Of a stretch of DNA of 64,000 nt, positions 29,318 through 41,010 are shown piece by piece. The notes beneath the pieces were generated by a model, which was given only the letters and a program-made list of their open reading frames with translations, made no database searches and had not been told where the DNA came from. Source of the stretch: Euphorbia lathyris (Eukaryota > Streptophyta > Magnoliopsida > Malpighiales > Euphorbiaceae); assembly GCF_963576675.1 (NCBI RefSeq), contig NC_088917.1:80214610-80278609 (forward strand), in the 5' to 3' direction. The position numbers were made by a program, and so were the translations under genes. Numbering within the stretch: position 1 is the stretch's first letter; each line of letters begins with the position of its first letter.

Positions 29318-30870
29318 TGTTAAGCCCAAAATATACCTAAAATATCATTAACATTTACATCATTTTTATTACGAATTTGTGTTATTTATATCTATTTAGA
29401 TTACTTTTACTTTCGAATATCTTTCTTTCTTGCAAGGTACTTGAATATTTGGTAAAATCCAAATAGGAACGAAAAAGGATCTAAAACAGAAGAAAAACCC
29501 TACAAAAGGAGTCAAAGACGACGTAAATCGAAAGCGCCAAGTCGAGGACACGAACGAAAGCAAGAAGTAAGAAAACCTGCCAGGCCGCGACAGTGGATCC
29601 CAGACCCGCGGCCGCGACACGCGCGGTACAACCAATTCTCCCCTTCGTCCGTCGCTCAAGCTCAGTGCTACGTCATTCACGGCCGCGGATTACTATCCTC
29701 GGTAAGTGCAGAAATTCACCAAGAGCATTTAACACATGCTGAAAATCCAAGAAACGCGTTCGTTCAAGTGGATAAAGACGTCCTTTCACAACGGACACGA
29801 CTCTTAACCAACGGATACATCACTTCAAACACAACCCTTCAACATCTATAAATAAAGAGTTGATGTTGAGAAAAAGTGTAATGAAATGCTATAATATAGA
29901 TATAGAAATCAGAGCGTAGAACTTATGTCGAAGTTCTAAGTAAAAACATTTCGAGAGTTAGAAATTAGATTCTGTACAAAACAAGATGAGGTACACATAT
30001 TGTTTATAGTTTAATTACAACTCAGTAGCGTTTAGACATTGTTCCAGTTTTAGTTTGCATCATGGTAGTGGCCGACCGAATCCCTATTACGAAGTTATAG
30101 TGAGAAGATTGAGTAAAGTGTTCGCCCCCGAGCCTGACAACCTCCTAGGAAACCCAAGGAAGCGGAACCGATCAAGCCCTTCACTTGCACGCCCTCGAAG
30201 AACTCGATGCTCCTTATTCTCTGTAAACTTGTATCAATTTATATTTCATCTAATAAAGTCCGTTCTATTCGACAAATCGTTATGCAGCACTTATGGTAAC
30301 CAATCCAATATAAGTGAGGCTGGTGTTTTCATTAATATGCACTTGAATTCAAAATCATTACAAAGAAACTTTGTTGAACACTTAGGCAAATTATCATCTC
30401 GAAAGAGTGTTAATTTGAGTAAGGGCAACTATCCCGAAAGGGTTTTGTCGCGTTCAAAGCCAATTAATTAGAGGTTCCGTCATTTATTTCATCATCATAA
30501 TAATACAAAGTTTAAGTTGTTTTCTTTGCTTAATGCAAATGAACAAATTCATTCCTTTTTCTAATAAGTTCTAAATGTTCCTGTTTTGTAAAATTCATCC
30601 TTAAAATCAGAAGATCTTTCTAACAATCGATTTATTCTAAATATATAATCTTATTCCAGCATTTTCAAATACTCAAAGTTTTCAAATTCAATCAAATAAA
30701 TTTCCTAAATTCAATTAATCCAATTTTCACTTTTTATTTACATTTTATAAATCTAACAAGTTCGAAATTAAAGATTCAAAAATAAGTTTTTCGTTAAAAA
30801 ACGTATCTCTGTGGGATCGATATTTTTATTACTACAAGCGAAACCGTGCACTTGCGGAAATCGCTCAACA
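29318..30870 (+). repeat. 3' LTR of the first Athila element
   Basis: 1553 bp, about 99% identical by eye to 16825-18376, with TATA at about 29845. It ends CTCAACA and is followed by TSD GTCAA. Confidence 0.95.
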
Positions 30871-30875
30871 GTCAA

Positions 30876-31730
30876 TAACAATATCATCAACCTCGCTCAC
30901 TTTCCTAAGATGTTTGATGAGTTTCCATGGAGAGTAGTTGCTTGGGAGGAGACATATAAGACCATGGAAAGGGCTATAATTCGTCAAGAAAGAAAAGTTT
31001 GAGAATTTCATTAAAGGAAAGATCGATATCATCGTTCCATATTAACTAATTAGGCTAGCATATATTTCAAGTATGATTCATGTATAAATATTGTGAATTT
31101 AATTTAGTATCAACATATTTTAATTGATTTGAAATTTTGTGCATGTTTGGATATTCGAGATATAGAAGGCGCCACATAAGATAAAAGAAATTAAATAAAA
31201 TGTTCTATATCAAGTGCGCAATTGACATCCTCCCACGTCTGACTAGATGGATAACGGTAAAAAAAAACCCTGATATTCAAAGAAGTAGCAGAAGTGTTCA
31301 ATGTAAGTAAATAAAATGTTTTGTATATATGCACACCTTTAATATGTGTTTTGTCCAGTTCGTGCTTTTATTTATACTTTGATCATTGGATATTTTGTTT
31401 TGTAGTATATGAAGATCCATATTCTCAACTTGTTATGGAAGATGATGAGAAAGTGTGTGTGTGTGTTTTAAGAGAACCCATGACTATATTGACAATTGTG
31501 CCGTAGATCTATAAAGTTTATTTAAGATTTATTAGACCGTGGAAGAAAAAGAAGATGGAGGAAGAGAAGAGGAAGAACAGGAAAATGAAGGAGAAGGAGA
31601 AAATGATGATTCTCTTATGGTTAGGAAAAAGAAGATAAAAGGTGTACAAACCGTTCTAAAAGAAGAGCAGAGGGCAAAGCTACGTATAACATCCAAATTT
31701 TTATCTACCATTAATAATAATAAAATATAA
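30876..31730 (+). pseudogene. degenerate DUF1985-like gene, 3' part
   Basis: Continues the gene broken at 16824. The first frame reads NNNIINLAHFPKMFDEF then PWRVVAWEETYKTMERAI, matching the way DUF1985 segments end (Asp/Asn-x-FPWG/R-x-V-x-(W/Y)-x-x-T). A segment near 31195-31260 reads like IDILPRLTRWI. A plausible intron (gtaagt at about 31299 to ttttgtag at about 31405) and a Glu/Lys-rich tail (31539-31730) follow. Frames are broken in places. From 31731 to 31943 only AT-rich DNA with (att)n runs is seen. Confidence 0.5.
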
Positions 31731-31943
31731 AATTAAATGATATGATATGAGCCCATCCATTAATTATTATTATTATTTATTATTATTATGGTGATTAGGT
31801 TGAGTTTGAAAAAGAAAAAGAAGTTGTCAGTACACCATCGTTTTTCCTAATCTTTGCAAACTTTGAATTTCTTTTTCCTTTTACCCTAATTTCCTTCATA
31901 ATTCCTTATTCCGGCCACCACTTAAAACGAAAATTATACCATC

Positions 31944-32708
31944 TGAAGGAAAATAGATAAGTCTAGGCACAGCAAAAATATAAAATTTTATCTATTTTAT
32001 CTATTTCCTTTTCCCAAGATCCCTTAATTTTTATTTCATATAAAGAGAGATTGGGTAACCGTACCTTTCATTGAACAATCTACTGTTGCAAACAAAGTGT
32101 CCACAACTTCAATTCCGTATTTGAAGATGACCGTCAATTGGAAAAACAATAACAGAAAATAAACAGTTAGTATTCAATCAATGAATAACAATCTAAATTG
32201 ATTGCCTCTAAAGTTTCGACACGGGATTAAAGAGGGAATAGAAGAAATAGTAATTTAAAAGAAATAATCTCGGGAGAATTTTCAGCCTCCAAACTTGAGC
32301 TGGCCGAAAATCATAGGGGAAGAGGTCTATTTATAGACTTCTCAATTCCTAACCCTAATTTAATTATTAATTAATTAGAATCTAATTTGAAATATGATTG
32401 CTAATTAGATAATCAATTAAATATCTATCATTATCTTAAATTATATTCCAATATAATTAGATAATGATTCTAATCTAATTAGATATTATTTTATGTTTAG
32501 GGATAATTAACTAGAGTTATAATCACATTAAAACCTCTAATTAACATTATCTCATAATCATATAATTTAATTTACAATAATAATCCAATTATCATTATCA
32601 ATTAAATTATTTATCCCTAGACTACATAAAATTCGGCCACCCTATATCCTCTCTAAATTATTGTTCCGTCCTCCGGTTCCAAGGCCCATGTTCCATCCAT
32701 TAGGTTCT
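31944..32708 (-). repeat. 3' LTR of the minus-strand copia element, outer piece 1
   Basis: Starts tgaaggaaaatag, the complement of the LTR 3' end, and matches the interior of the two solo LTRs of the same family (for example tttcatataaagag...aacaatctac). It breaks at 32708 where the second Athila begins, and resumes at 46251. Together the pieces 31944-32708, 46251-46464 and 48337-49153 add up to about 1.8 kb, the size of the intact solo LTRs. Confidence 0.8.
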
Positions 32709-33982
32709 TGTTGTCCTCAGATGAGACTCTAGAAAGTGCACTAGATACAAGTAATAAAGTGATAAGTTAAGTATCGTCTCCACAGGGATTGAGATTCAAA
32801 TCTATATTAGAAATTGTTGCTAAACAGCGTGTGGGTCAAATAGGTTTCTCCTTTTTAATTTGATTGTTTGATGTTGGTTACTTAAGATAAAAGAGGTCTA
32901 ATGACGTAAGAGATATGATAACTTGGTAATGATTTAAAAGATAGAACAGGCGCGACACTGCCAAACAGGTTGTGCTAAGCCTTACAACATTCCAATGAAT
33001 ACGAGATAATGCCAATGAAGCCAAAGTATCAGTTTTAATGCGAGCTTAAGTCAACTTTCGTGTGTTCTTAAGTTCCTAAGATTTACTAGAACCTTTAGCG
33101 TCCTAATTACGTTCTTTCTTGCATTAAGATCGAAACTGCATTTCTGATTAAGAAAACCCTTGACACAACCATCTAACTGGTCAGCTTCGAGGTTGGGAGA
33201 TTAATAGAGATATCAGTGAAGATGCAAGCAGTGTCCTAACATCCATCTATCACATGCATAAATGCCGAAGCATGAAAGTTAAATCCTCATCAATCACAAT
33301 ATTGGCAAAATACTAAACATTCATTGAAAATGACATAAAACTTACATTACCGGCTCGGCCTGGCCGTGCCCATTCAAAATGGACTACTCACTCATATCGA
33401 GAAGTGAGTAATCGGTCATTCTTGAAACCTTCAGAGAGTCCATCCGAGCTCTCTTTTTCTTTCTTTCTAAAATAACTATTCTATCTCTAAAACTACAAAT
33501 GTTCCGAACTTCCTATCTTTCCTTTGCTACGCCTACTTAAAGGAGAAAGACAGGGACAAAATTGGTACAACTCGAGTACCCTTCCAGAAATTAAGTCAAC
33601 TAATACTAAAACAAAATAAACTGAAATGATTAAAAATCCTCTTTGACCCTTGAACACTAAAGGGTTGATACTTCATGTCATCATGCTTCTTTGAGTAATG
33701 CCACCTTAACACTCCTCCACCTGCTGCTCTGTCTCTGCCTCTGCCACCTCTGATCTGCCGCTGTCCATCATTGAGTAATCCGGCGTTTGACCGCTGGACT
33801 TAAGAAAGGCTCCACTCCTCTTTGGCAGTAGCGAAACAAGCTGTTTCCAGCATGTTTAGCATTTATCTTTACTAATCTGCATAAAGACATTAATCAGTCC
33901 TTATTCTTTGCAATATAGCATAAATAACACCCAAATTCCCTTATAAATATTATGTTAAACTTAGTCAATTTCATGCCTAACA
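32709..33982 (-). repeat. 3' LTR of the second Athila
   Basis: 1274 bp. On the minus strand it begins TGTTAGGCATG and ends GGACAACA. The element-side flank (minus) is caatttgggggtatt, a good polypurine tract (33983-33997). Confidence 0.93.
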
Positions 33983-35779
33983 AATACCCCCAAATTGAAC
34001 CTTTGCTTGTCCTCAAGCAACAAATTGTAAGAAGGAATCAGAAAAAGAGTTAGGAATGAAATTTGTTTCAGAGAATGATAAGGGGAACAAAGATTATTTT
34101 GTGCAATGAGGAAATGAACAGATGCATGCTAAGATTTCATCGAAGAGTTAAAGCTTGTCTTAAACATTGTGTCCTTTTTGCTCGAGAACTTCCTTAAATC
34201 TTAAAATTTAGACTTCCTCTTTCACAAGGAGTTACCTACTCGCCAATCATGCCTCACTAAGGAATGGAATAATTCACTCACTCTCGCATGGCATTTACTT
34301 ACCATAGGAAAAAGAATGCGATTTCACTCCTCAGCTCAGTCACCACACCCTTAGGGTGCGAGTTTGCCTATTGGTCCCGAATCTAAGGGTCAAAGTTCCT
34401 CCAGACATAGTCCAAAGGACTTTATAAAGGTTGTAATGTTAGGCTTAGGTTCTGGTTTGACAGTGAAAGGCTATTTCAGTGTATGAACTCTGTCTTTTTG
34501 CAATTTATTTAACCTACACAGCCTACAATGATTACTGTTATTTACCCTTTTAGCCCATCTACACAACCTGTTTCCTCATAACACAATACTCTTTTTATTA
34601 TTTTTGAACAGTCATTAAAGGTTCCTTCCTCCCCACATTATATTCCCAAGTCCTTTCAGTCTTTTCCTTAGCAATATTTGCTCAACCGCTTACATTTGCA
34701 TAACTTAAGCACGTGATTTTATTTTAAACAGTTGGTTTTTTTCGAAGCACAAGACAGAACTCAGGGTGTTTAGAGTTATAAGTGAAGGGAGAGGGCTATC
34801 ATTCGTTGTTTTTCAGAAAGAGCAGGTCATGGCTCGAGTTGGTTATCCTAATCATTGGAGTGCAAAGCACAGGTGGCTTTTTGTGTAGCGGAGAGGGAAA
34901 CTAAATGCCTTTTTCCTTCTATGAAAGTTAGAACTAATCACCATTTCAACAGGGCACCAAGGCAAATTCTCCCTAAGGATAGTGAGCGCTGGCCCTCTCA
35001 GAAAAGAATCAATGCATACCATAGATGCATTCTTAGGCTCAAGTTCTCACTATATTTGGGGAAATGCAGTAAGGCAAGGGTTACTAATTTTGAAAGAGGA
35101 ATGAAAAAAAATTTGAAAATTTTTGGAACTTCCTGATTTGGGGACACAAAATGCAAACAAGCAAGTAACACTAAACCACTACATCAAAACACGCACAGTC
35201 TGTTCTTTGATTCCCACTGAACACAAAACAATCGAATAGATAGTGAATAAACATGTGGAAGAGAAAATGAAAACAAACATCACAATAATTACCAAGGACA
35301 TATGCAATAGAGATTCTCAAGGGATATTTGTTCTACATCAAATCACTAATTTAAACAAACAGAATTTAAAGCATTTATCATGTCATGCCCGCATAAATTG
35401 TGATACACAATCCCCACCCCCAAATGAAAACAAAACATTGTCCTTAATGTTATTAACACGGCAGCAGATTGTAGATAAGTGAAAGCATAATAATACAGGC
35501 AGAGCATAACTTGAAAGAGTAAGGGTGTTAGAGGTTACCAAATGCTAGGACAACGACTATCTGGATAGATCAGGTGGGTTGGGAGAGAGAGGAGTTAACC
35601 TCTCTATCCACAGTGGCAGGAATGCCCTCCCCTTTCGAGGACGTACCAGCATTAGCATTAACATTAGCACTAGGAGGTGTTTCAGGCATTTATCTTACCG
35701 GACTCTTTTCAGAAAAACTAGAAGGACTTTCCTTGCCATGCTCCTCAATACAAATGGTTTTGAGCATGTCGATCGACCC
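33983..35779 (-). other. 3' non-coding zone of the second Athila
   Basis: About 1.8 kb between ORF C and the 3' LTR. No domain, no frame longer than about 90 codons with recognisable content on either strand, and no CGCGAC palindromes. The long 3' zone is typical of Athila elements. Confidence 0.6.
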
Positions 35780-37009
35780 CTATTGTGACTCGTATTTTTG
35801 CTCCAGGGCGAATATCATTTCGCGGTTTTCTTGATTTTGGGCAAACATGGCGTTGAATCGGTCCATTATATCCTCACTAGAAAGCTTTGCACACTTCTGA
35901 TAGAAGGCCAGGTCCTTTGGTTTCTCGACCTGTTCAGAATCCGATAAGACCGACACTGTTGGTTCGCTTTTCATTTTTCGACTTTCTGTTCGCCTTGATG
36001 TAACAAAGTCCGACATCCACACCCATTTCCCATTTACCATCTTTCCGAACAACATCTTCTGTAGGCTCCGGAGGTCAATCTGGTCCGGGTGGTTCACAAT
36101 CGTGAGACGAGAGTGGTCTTCGGGCTTAAAAACTCCGATAGATTCAGCAATCCTGGTGACGATGCTCCCACAGCAGATGAGTGAAGAGTTCTTCTTGCAG
36201 AAAGCACTGATGTATTCTCCGAACCAGTAGTCTAGATTCATTCTTGGCCCAACTGCCATACTCCACAAAGCGGTGAGATCTGCATGTGGCATGGTGGCTT
36301 GATTTTCCCGGGCAAATATTGTGCCGGAAATTAGCTTGTGCAAGTAGCGAACTGCATAGTCATCAACATTGGAAGCCTTGGACACGCTACCGTCATAGTG
36401 TTTCTGTCCCGAAATCGATTCCCAGAAAACCGTAGGGTCAAAGACATCTGGCGTCTTGGTAAATGCTTCTTTGTAGCTTTCAGATTCAAGGTCATCATCA
36501 TCGGCAACACCTAACATCTGGTTGAACAAGTTGAGCGAAGGCCTCTAGGTGTGACCCATGAGTCGGAAGCTGAACTTTCCCTCTTCCTCAGGATCGGTTA
36601 TCTCCACGTTGTGCCTAAAAGTGGCCAAGAACTCGAGCGTCAGTTCCCGATAGGCAGGTTCCTTCATCTCAAAGAAGCATCCAAAGTGGCTTGCCTCCAT
36701 CAATGCGCGCACACGAGCATCAAGCTTTAGCCGCCTTAGGGTTTCCCAACAAACTGTTCGGATGGGTCCGAACTCAAGCTTAGCTAGCTCTTCGTAGTAA
36801 GCCTGTATGGTTGCGTCTTTGAACTGGGAAAGTTTCTTCACCAGTTTTTCGTCTGGAACAAAAGCTACAGTGCTGGGCTCCATCATCTTCCCTTTTGCTT
36901 TTTCTTTCTTGGATGAGCCCTCAACTTTTACGTGTTTTCCTGAACAACGGGTTCTCATGCTGTGCTCTAGTTTAAATAATGTTTCCCAGTGGTAAAGGGC
37001 ACAGAGCAT
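35780..37009 (-). pseudogene. Athila accessory ORF C (ATHILA ORF1-like), one TAG
   Basis: Frame 37009 to 35780 on the minus strand with one in-frame TAG at 36545-36547. The N-terminal part is basic (GKHVKVEGSSKKEKAKGK). The middle has EPAYRELTLEFLATF and FSFRLMGHT, then FWESISGQKHYDGSVS and RYLHKLISGTIFAREN. This is the same order of phrases as ORF A and ORF B (LEFL..., F.R, W..., LHK..S..F.R), but sequence identity is low. The C-terminal end is predicted helical (DIMDRFNAMFAQNQENREM). It is the only accessory gene in this element, against two in the other Athila copies. No membrane segment seen; function unknown. Confidence 0.75.
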
Positions 37010-37584
37010 GGAATGTCTAAATGAAAAGAACTAACGAAGAAAAGAAAAAGAAAAAAAATACAGTGAGCAAATGACCGTAATGAAATAGAGCTCTTTAAGT
37101 AGGGAGAGAAGATACGTCCCGTTGCCAATCTATCATTATGAGGTCGATTCAGAGGACGCCACCTGGACAGATTGGCAAAAAGGCGTGTTCATTCGAAATA
37201 GGAGCAGGGGTGACGAACGGTCATGATTTAAATTTCGAATTTATTGCTCCCTATCCGTTTGATTTCATCGAGGAAGACATGCGAGATGAGTGCCTATGGG
37301 AATAGGATTGGACGTTTCTACTTTTTTTTCTGACTTATACTTTTGCCGCCCAATTTCCCAAGGTACTGCTCCTCTACTGAACAGGTACATTTGTAAAACT
37401 ACACCTTTAGGAAAAAGGTTTGAGTTTTACCACTGTGCCTGTTCATGAGATACTTATTACGAATCACAGTTCTACGTTAAATGAATCTACTACATTTGAC
37501 ACTATTTAACCAAATTAAAATAATTAAAATGCAAAGTTACTTGTGCTACAATTGGTGTTTGTAGCGAACACCCTTTTTGTGCTT
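37010..37584 (-). other. spacer between pol and ORF C
   Basis: Non-coding. Neither CGCGAC palindromes nor a convincing TATA box was found on the minus strand before ORF C, unlike ORF A and ORF B of the other elements. Confidence 0.5.
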
Positions 37585-40500
37585 TTACTGGCTTGGGGGG
37601 TCCTGGAAATGAACAATATCAATCTTCCTTGTGTGATCGTTCTCTAAATATGGTTTTAATCTCTGCCCGTTCACTTTAAAAGGTTCCTGACCTTCCCTGC
37701 CAATCTCAACCGCTCCATGACCAAACACCTTGTGCACCATATAAGGTCCCGTCCATCTTAACTTTAGCTTCCCAGGAAACAACCTGAGTCTTGAATTGTA
37801 CAGGAGGACTCTCTGACCTTCGTGGAACGTTTTTGTCTGGATTTTTTTATCATGCCACAGCTTTGTCTTGTCTTTGTAATTCACGGCATTCTCATATGAG
37901 AACAACCTGAACTCTTCCATGTCGTAGAGTTAAAGTCTTCTCTGATCGCCAACAGCCTGTTGCTCAAAATTTAAGAAAGTTAATGCCCAAAAGGCCCTGT
38001 GTTCCATTTCAATAGGAAGGTGACAAGACTTTCCGTATAACAATCTAAACGGGGACATTCCAATTGGTGTTTTATTGGCAGTCCTATATGCCCAAAGAGC
38101 ATCGTCAAGCTTGTTTGCCCAGTTTCTCCTAGAATTGCCAACAGTTTTTTCTAAAATTCTTTTGATTTCATGATTGGAAATCTCAACCTGTCCACTCGTT
38201 TGTGGATGGTAAGGTGTGGAAATTCTGTGGGAGACTCCAAGCTTGCCCATAAGCTTTTCAAATTTGGCATTGCAAAAGTGGGTTCCTTGATCACTAATGA
38301 TCGCTCGTGGGACACCGAATCTGGCAAACAGCCTTTTCAGGAATTTTACCACCACACGGGCGTCATTGGTGGGACTAGCCATTGCTTCAACCCACTTGCT
38401 CACATAATCTACAACCACTAAGATATATTTATTTCCTAAAGATGTAGGGAATGGACCCATAAAATCTATGCCCCATATGTCAAAAATTTCGCAAACAACT
38501 ATGTTGTTGAGGGGCATAGCATTCCTAGCCGAGATGCTGCCTGTTCGTTGGCACTCATTGCAAGTGCTAACAAACAAATGAGCATCTTTGAAAAGTGTTG
38601 GCAGAAAAAAACCTGATTGAAGAACCTTGGCTGCAGTTCTGTTGGCGCTATGGTGTCCTCCAGCTTCTCGATCATGACAGTGGCTTAGAACATCCTGTCC
38701 TTCTTCTTGCGATATACACCTTCGAATAATTTGATCAGCGCATAGCCTGAAAAGATAGGGGTCTTCCCAAAAATAATATTTAATTTCAGTAAAAAAATTT
38801 CTCCTCTGATTAGTGGACAGTTTGTGAAGCTTAAGCGAACTTGCTAGGTAATTAGCAATATCGGCAAACCATGGCGCAGGTTGTGCAGTGTACATATGTT
38901 CGTCTGGAAACCTTTCAACAATCTCTGGTTGTTCCTGACTGCCTTGGTGATCAATCCTTGACAAATGATCAGCTGCGACATTTTCCGTTCCCTTTTTATC
39001 CTTTATTTCTAGATCAAACTCTTGAAGCAATAATAACCATCAGATCAGCCTCGGCTTAGCATCCTTTTTCGCAAACAAGTATCGCAACGCAGCGTGGTTT
39101 GTGTGAACAACAACCTTGGATAGCACTAAGTAAGGTCTGAACTTGTCGAAGGCATACACAACCGCAAGAAGTTCCTTCTCGGTAGTTGTGTAATTCTGTT
39201 GGGCCTCGTTTAATGTCTTGCTTGCATAGTAAATAGGCCGGAACTTCTTCTCAATCCTTTGTCCAAGAACGGCCCCCACACAAGTATCGCTTGCGTCGCA
39301 CATCATCTCAAAAGGTTGCTCCCAGTCTGGTCCTGCCAGTATAGGCGAGTTGATCAGCTTGGTCTTTAAGAGCTCAAACGCCTTCAAACAGTTTGCATCG
39401 AAAGAGAATTCGGATTCCTTATGAAGTAGAGCCGACAAGGGAAGCGCAATCTTTGAAAAATCTTTGATAAACCTGCGATAAAACCCTGCGTGCCCCAGAA
39501 AACTTTGCACATCTTTTACATTGGCAGGCACAGCTAGCTTTTCTATCACCTCTACCTTTGCTTTGTCCACTTCCATCCCTTTCTCTGAAATTTTATGCCC
39601 GAGGACAATTCCTCCCGTGACCATGAAGTGGCACTTCTCCCAATTTAAGACCAAGTGAGTCTTCTTGCATCGCACAAGCACAACTTCGAGGTTGTTTAGA
39701 CAGCTATCAAATGAGTTTCCATAAACCGAGAAGTCGTCCATGAATATTTCTACGGTCCGCTCCACCATGTTCTGAAAAATGGACATCATACATCGCCGGA
39801 AAGTGGCTGGAGCGTTGCACAACCCGAACGACATTCTTCTGTAAGCATAAGTCCCATACGGACATGTGAATGTTGTCTTCTCTTGGTCCTCACTATGAAT
39901 TGCGATTTGGTTGTATCTTGAATACCCGTCGAGAAAACAATAGAAAGCATATCCAGCTAACCGCTCCAACATCTGATCAATGAAGGGTAAGGGGAAATGA
40001 TTCTTCCTTGTGGCTTCGTTGAGCTTTCTGTAGTCGACGCAAACTCTCCACCCTGTTATTGTTCTTGTAGGCACCAACTCATCTTTCTCATTGAGGACTA
40101 CGGTTGTTCCTCCCTTCTTTGGCACCACGTGAACATGGCTTGTCCACACACTATCAGATATTGGGTAAATAATGCCAGCATCGAGAAGCTTGATCACTTC
40201 TTTTCGCACAACCTCCTTGATATGGGGATTTAGTCTGCATTGCGGTTGGATAGTTGGTTTGTGCTCCTTTTCCATCAAGATTCTGTGAACACAGACTGCA
40301 GGACTGATTCCTTTTATGTCATCAATTTTCCATGCGATTGCATCCTTGTTTCTTCGCAAAACCGCCATGAGTTGCGCCTTTTGATTAGGAGTTAACTTTG
40401 AGGATATGATGACCGGACTTCCGCTGGGTGGTTCAAAGAACGCATACTCGAGGTGTGCAGGCAACGGTTTCAATTCTGGTTTAGTCACCGGCACAGTTGG

Positions 40501-41010
40501 TATCCCCGGTGGTTCTTGATGAGTAGGAACAGTAGGATCGAAAGGAGGTGCCGGTAGGTTGGATTCAATGGAACAGCCTGTTTCTTCGCATATGTTCACC
40601 TCTTCTCCCAATAAAGTTTCTAAAGTGTCCTGTTCCTGCAAAGTAGAAAGACTTTGAAAATCATCCAAAAAACAGCATGTGTCATCATTATTATTTGCAC
40701 GTCTCATTGCCTCGTTCATCTTAAAGATGACTTCTTCCCCATTAATCCTTAAAAATAATTGTCCCTCGCCTACGTCTATCAATGCTTTCCCTGTGGCTAA
40801 GAATGGCCTACCTAGGATGATAGGAACATGCAAGTCTTCATCAATGTCCATTATAATGAAATCAACGGGCAAAATAAATTTCCCTACTTTGACTAGCACA
40901 TCTTCCATAACTCCCCTAGGATAGCATACTGAACGATCGGCCAACTGAATGGACATACGAGTAGGTTGAGGTTCTCCTAATCCAAGTTTTGCATATACAG
41001 AGTATGGCAT
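37585..41010 (-). pseudogene. second Athila Pol: protease end, RT, RNase H, integrase
   Basis: Read from 41010 down. The open piece to 39040 contains the end of the protease region (FIIMDIDEDLHVPIILGRPF), RT with GWRVCVDYRKLNEATRKNHF and the catalytic [10 protein letters not shown] near 39750-39720, and RNase H MCDASDTCVGAVLGQ. A TGA near 39037 interrupts it, then 39030-37930 carries integrase: zinc segment ending CNECQRTG, D in IDFMGPF, D in ISDQGTHF, E in [10 protein letters not shown]. After one more stop, 37920-37585 holds the C-terminal integrase tail (VLLYNSRLRLFPGKLKLRW). All catalytic residues are present between the stops. Confidence 0.9.

Larger units (their letters stand above)
16825..30870 (+). 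mobile_element. complete Athila-type Ty3/gypsy element with two accessory genes, TSD GTCAA
   Basis: LTRs of 1552 and 1553 bp (TGTTAAGCCC...CTCAACA) enclose a tRNA-Asp-type primer site, gag-pol in one frame, ORF A, ORF B and a long 3' untranslated zone. GTCAA is duplicated at 16820-16824 and 30871-30875. Total 14046 bp. By eye the LTRs differ at about 14 substitutions and one indel (about 1%), so it is young. Gag-pol has three in-frame TAG stops (19026, 21084, 21267), and ORF B has one TGA, so this copy cannot move by itself. Athila assignment rests on the PBS, ITLRSGK and CDLGASINLMP phrases, FMDDFSVYG in RT, and ATHILA ORF1-like accessory genes. Confidence 0.95.

Noticed and set aside
34855..35482. 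Two plus-strand frames of 93 and 79 codons in the second Athila 3' zone
   Set aside because: They lie antisense in a non-coding zone, resemble no family and have no promoter-like context.
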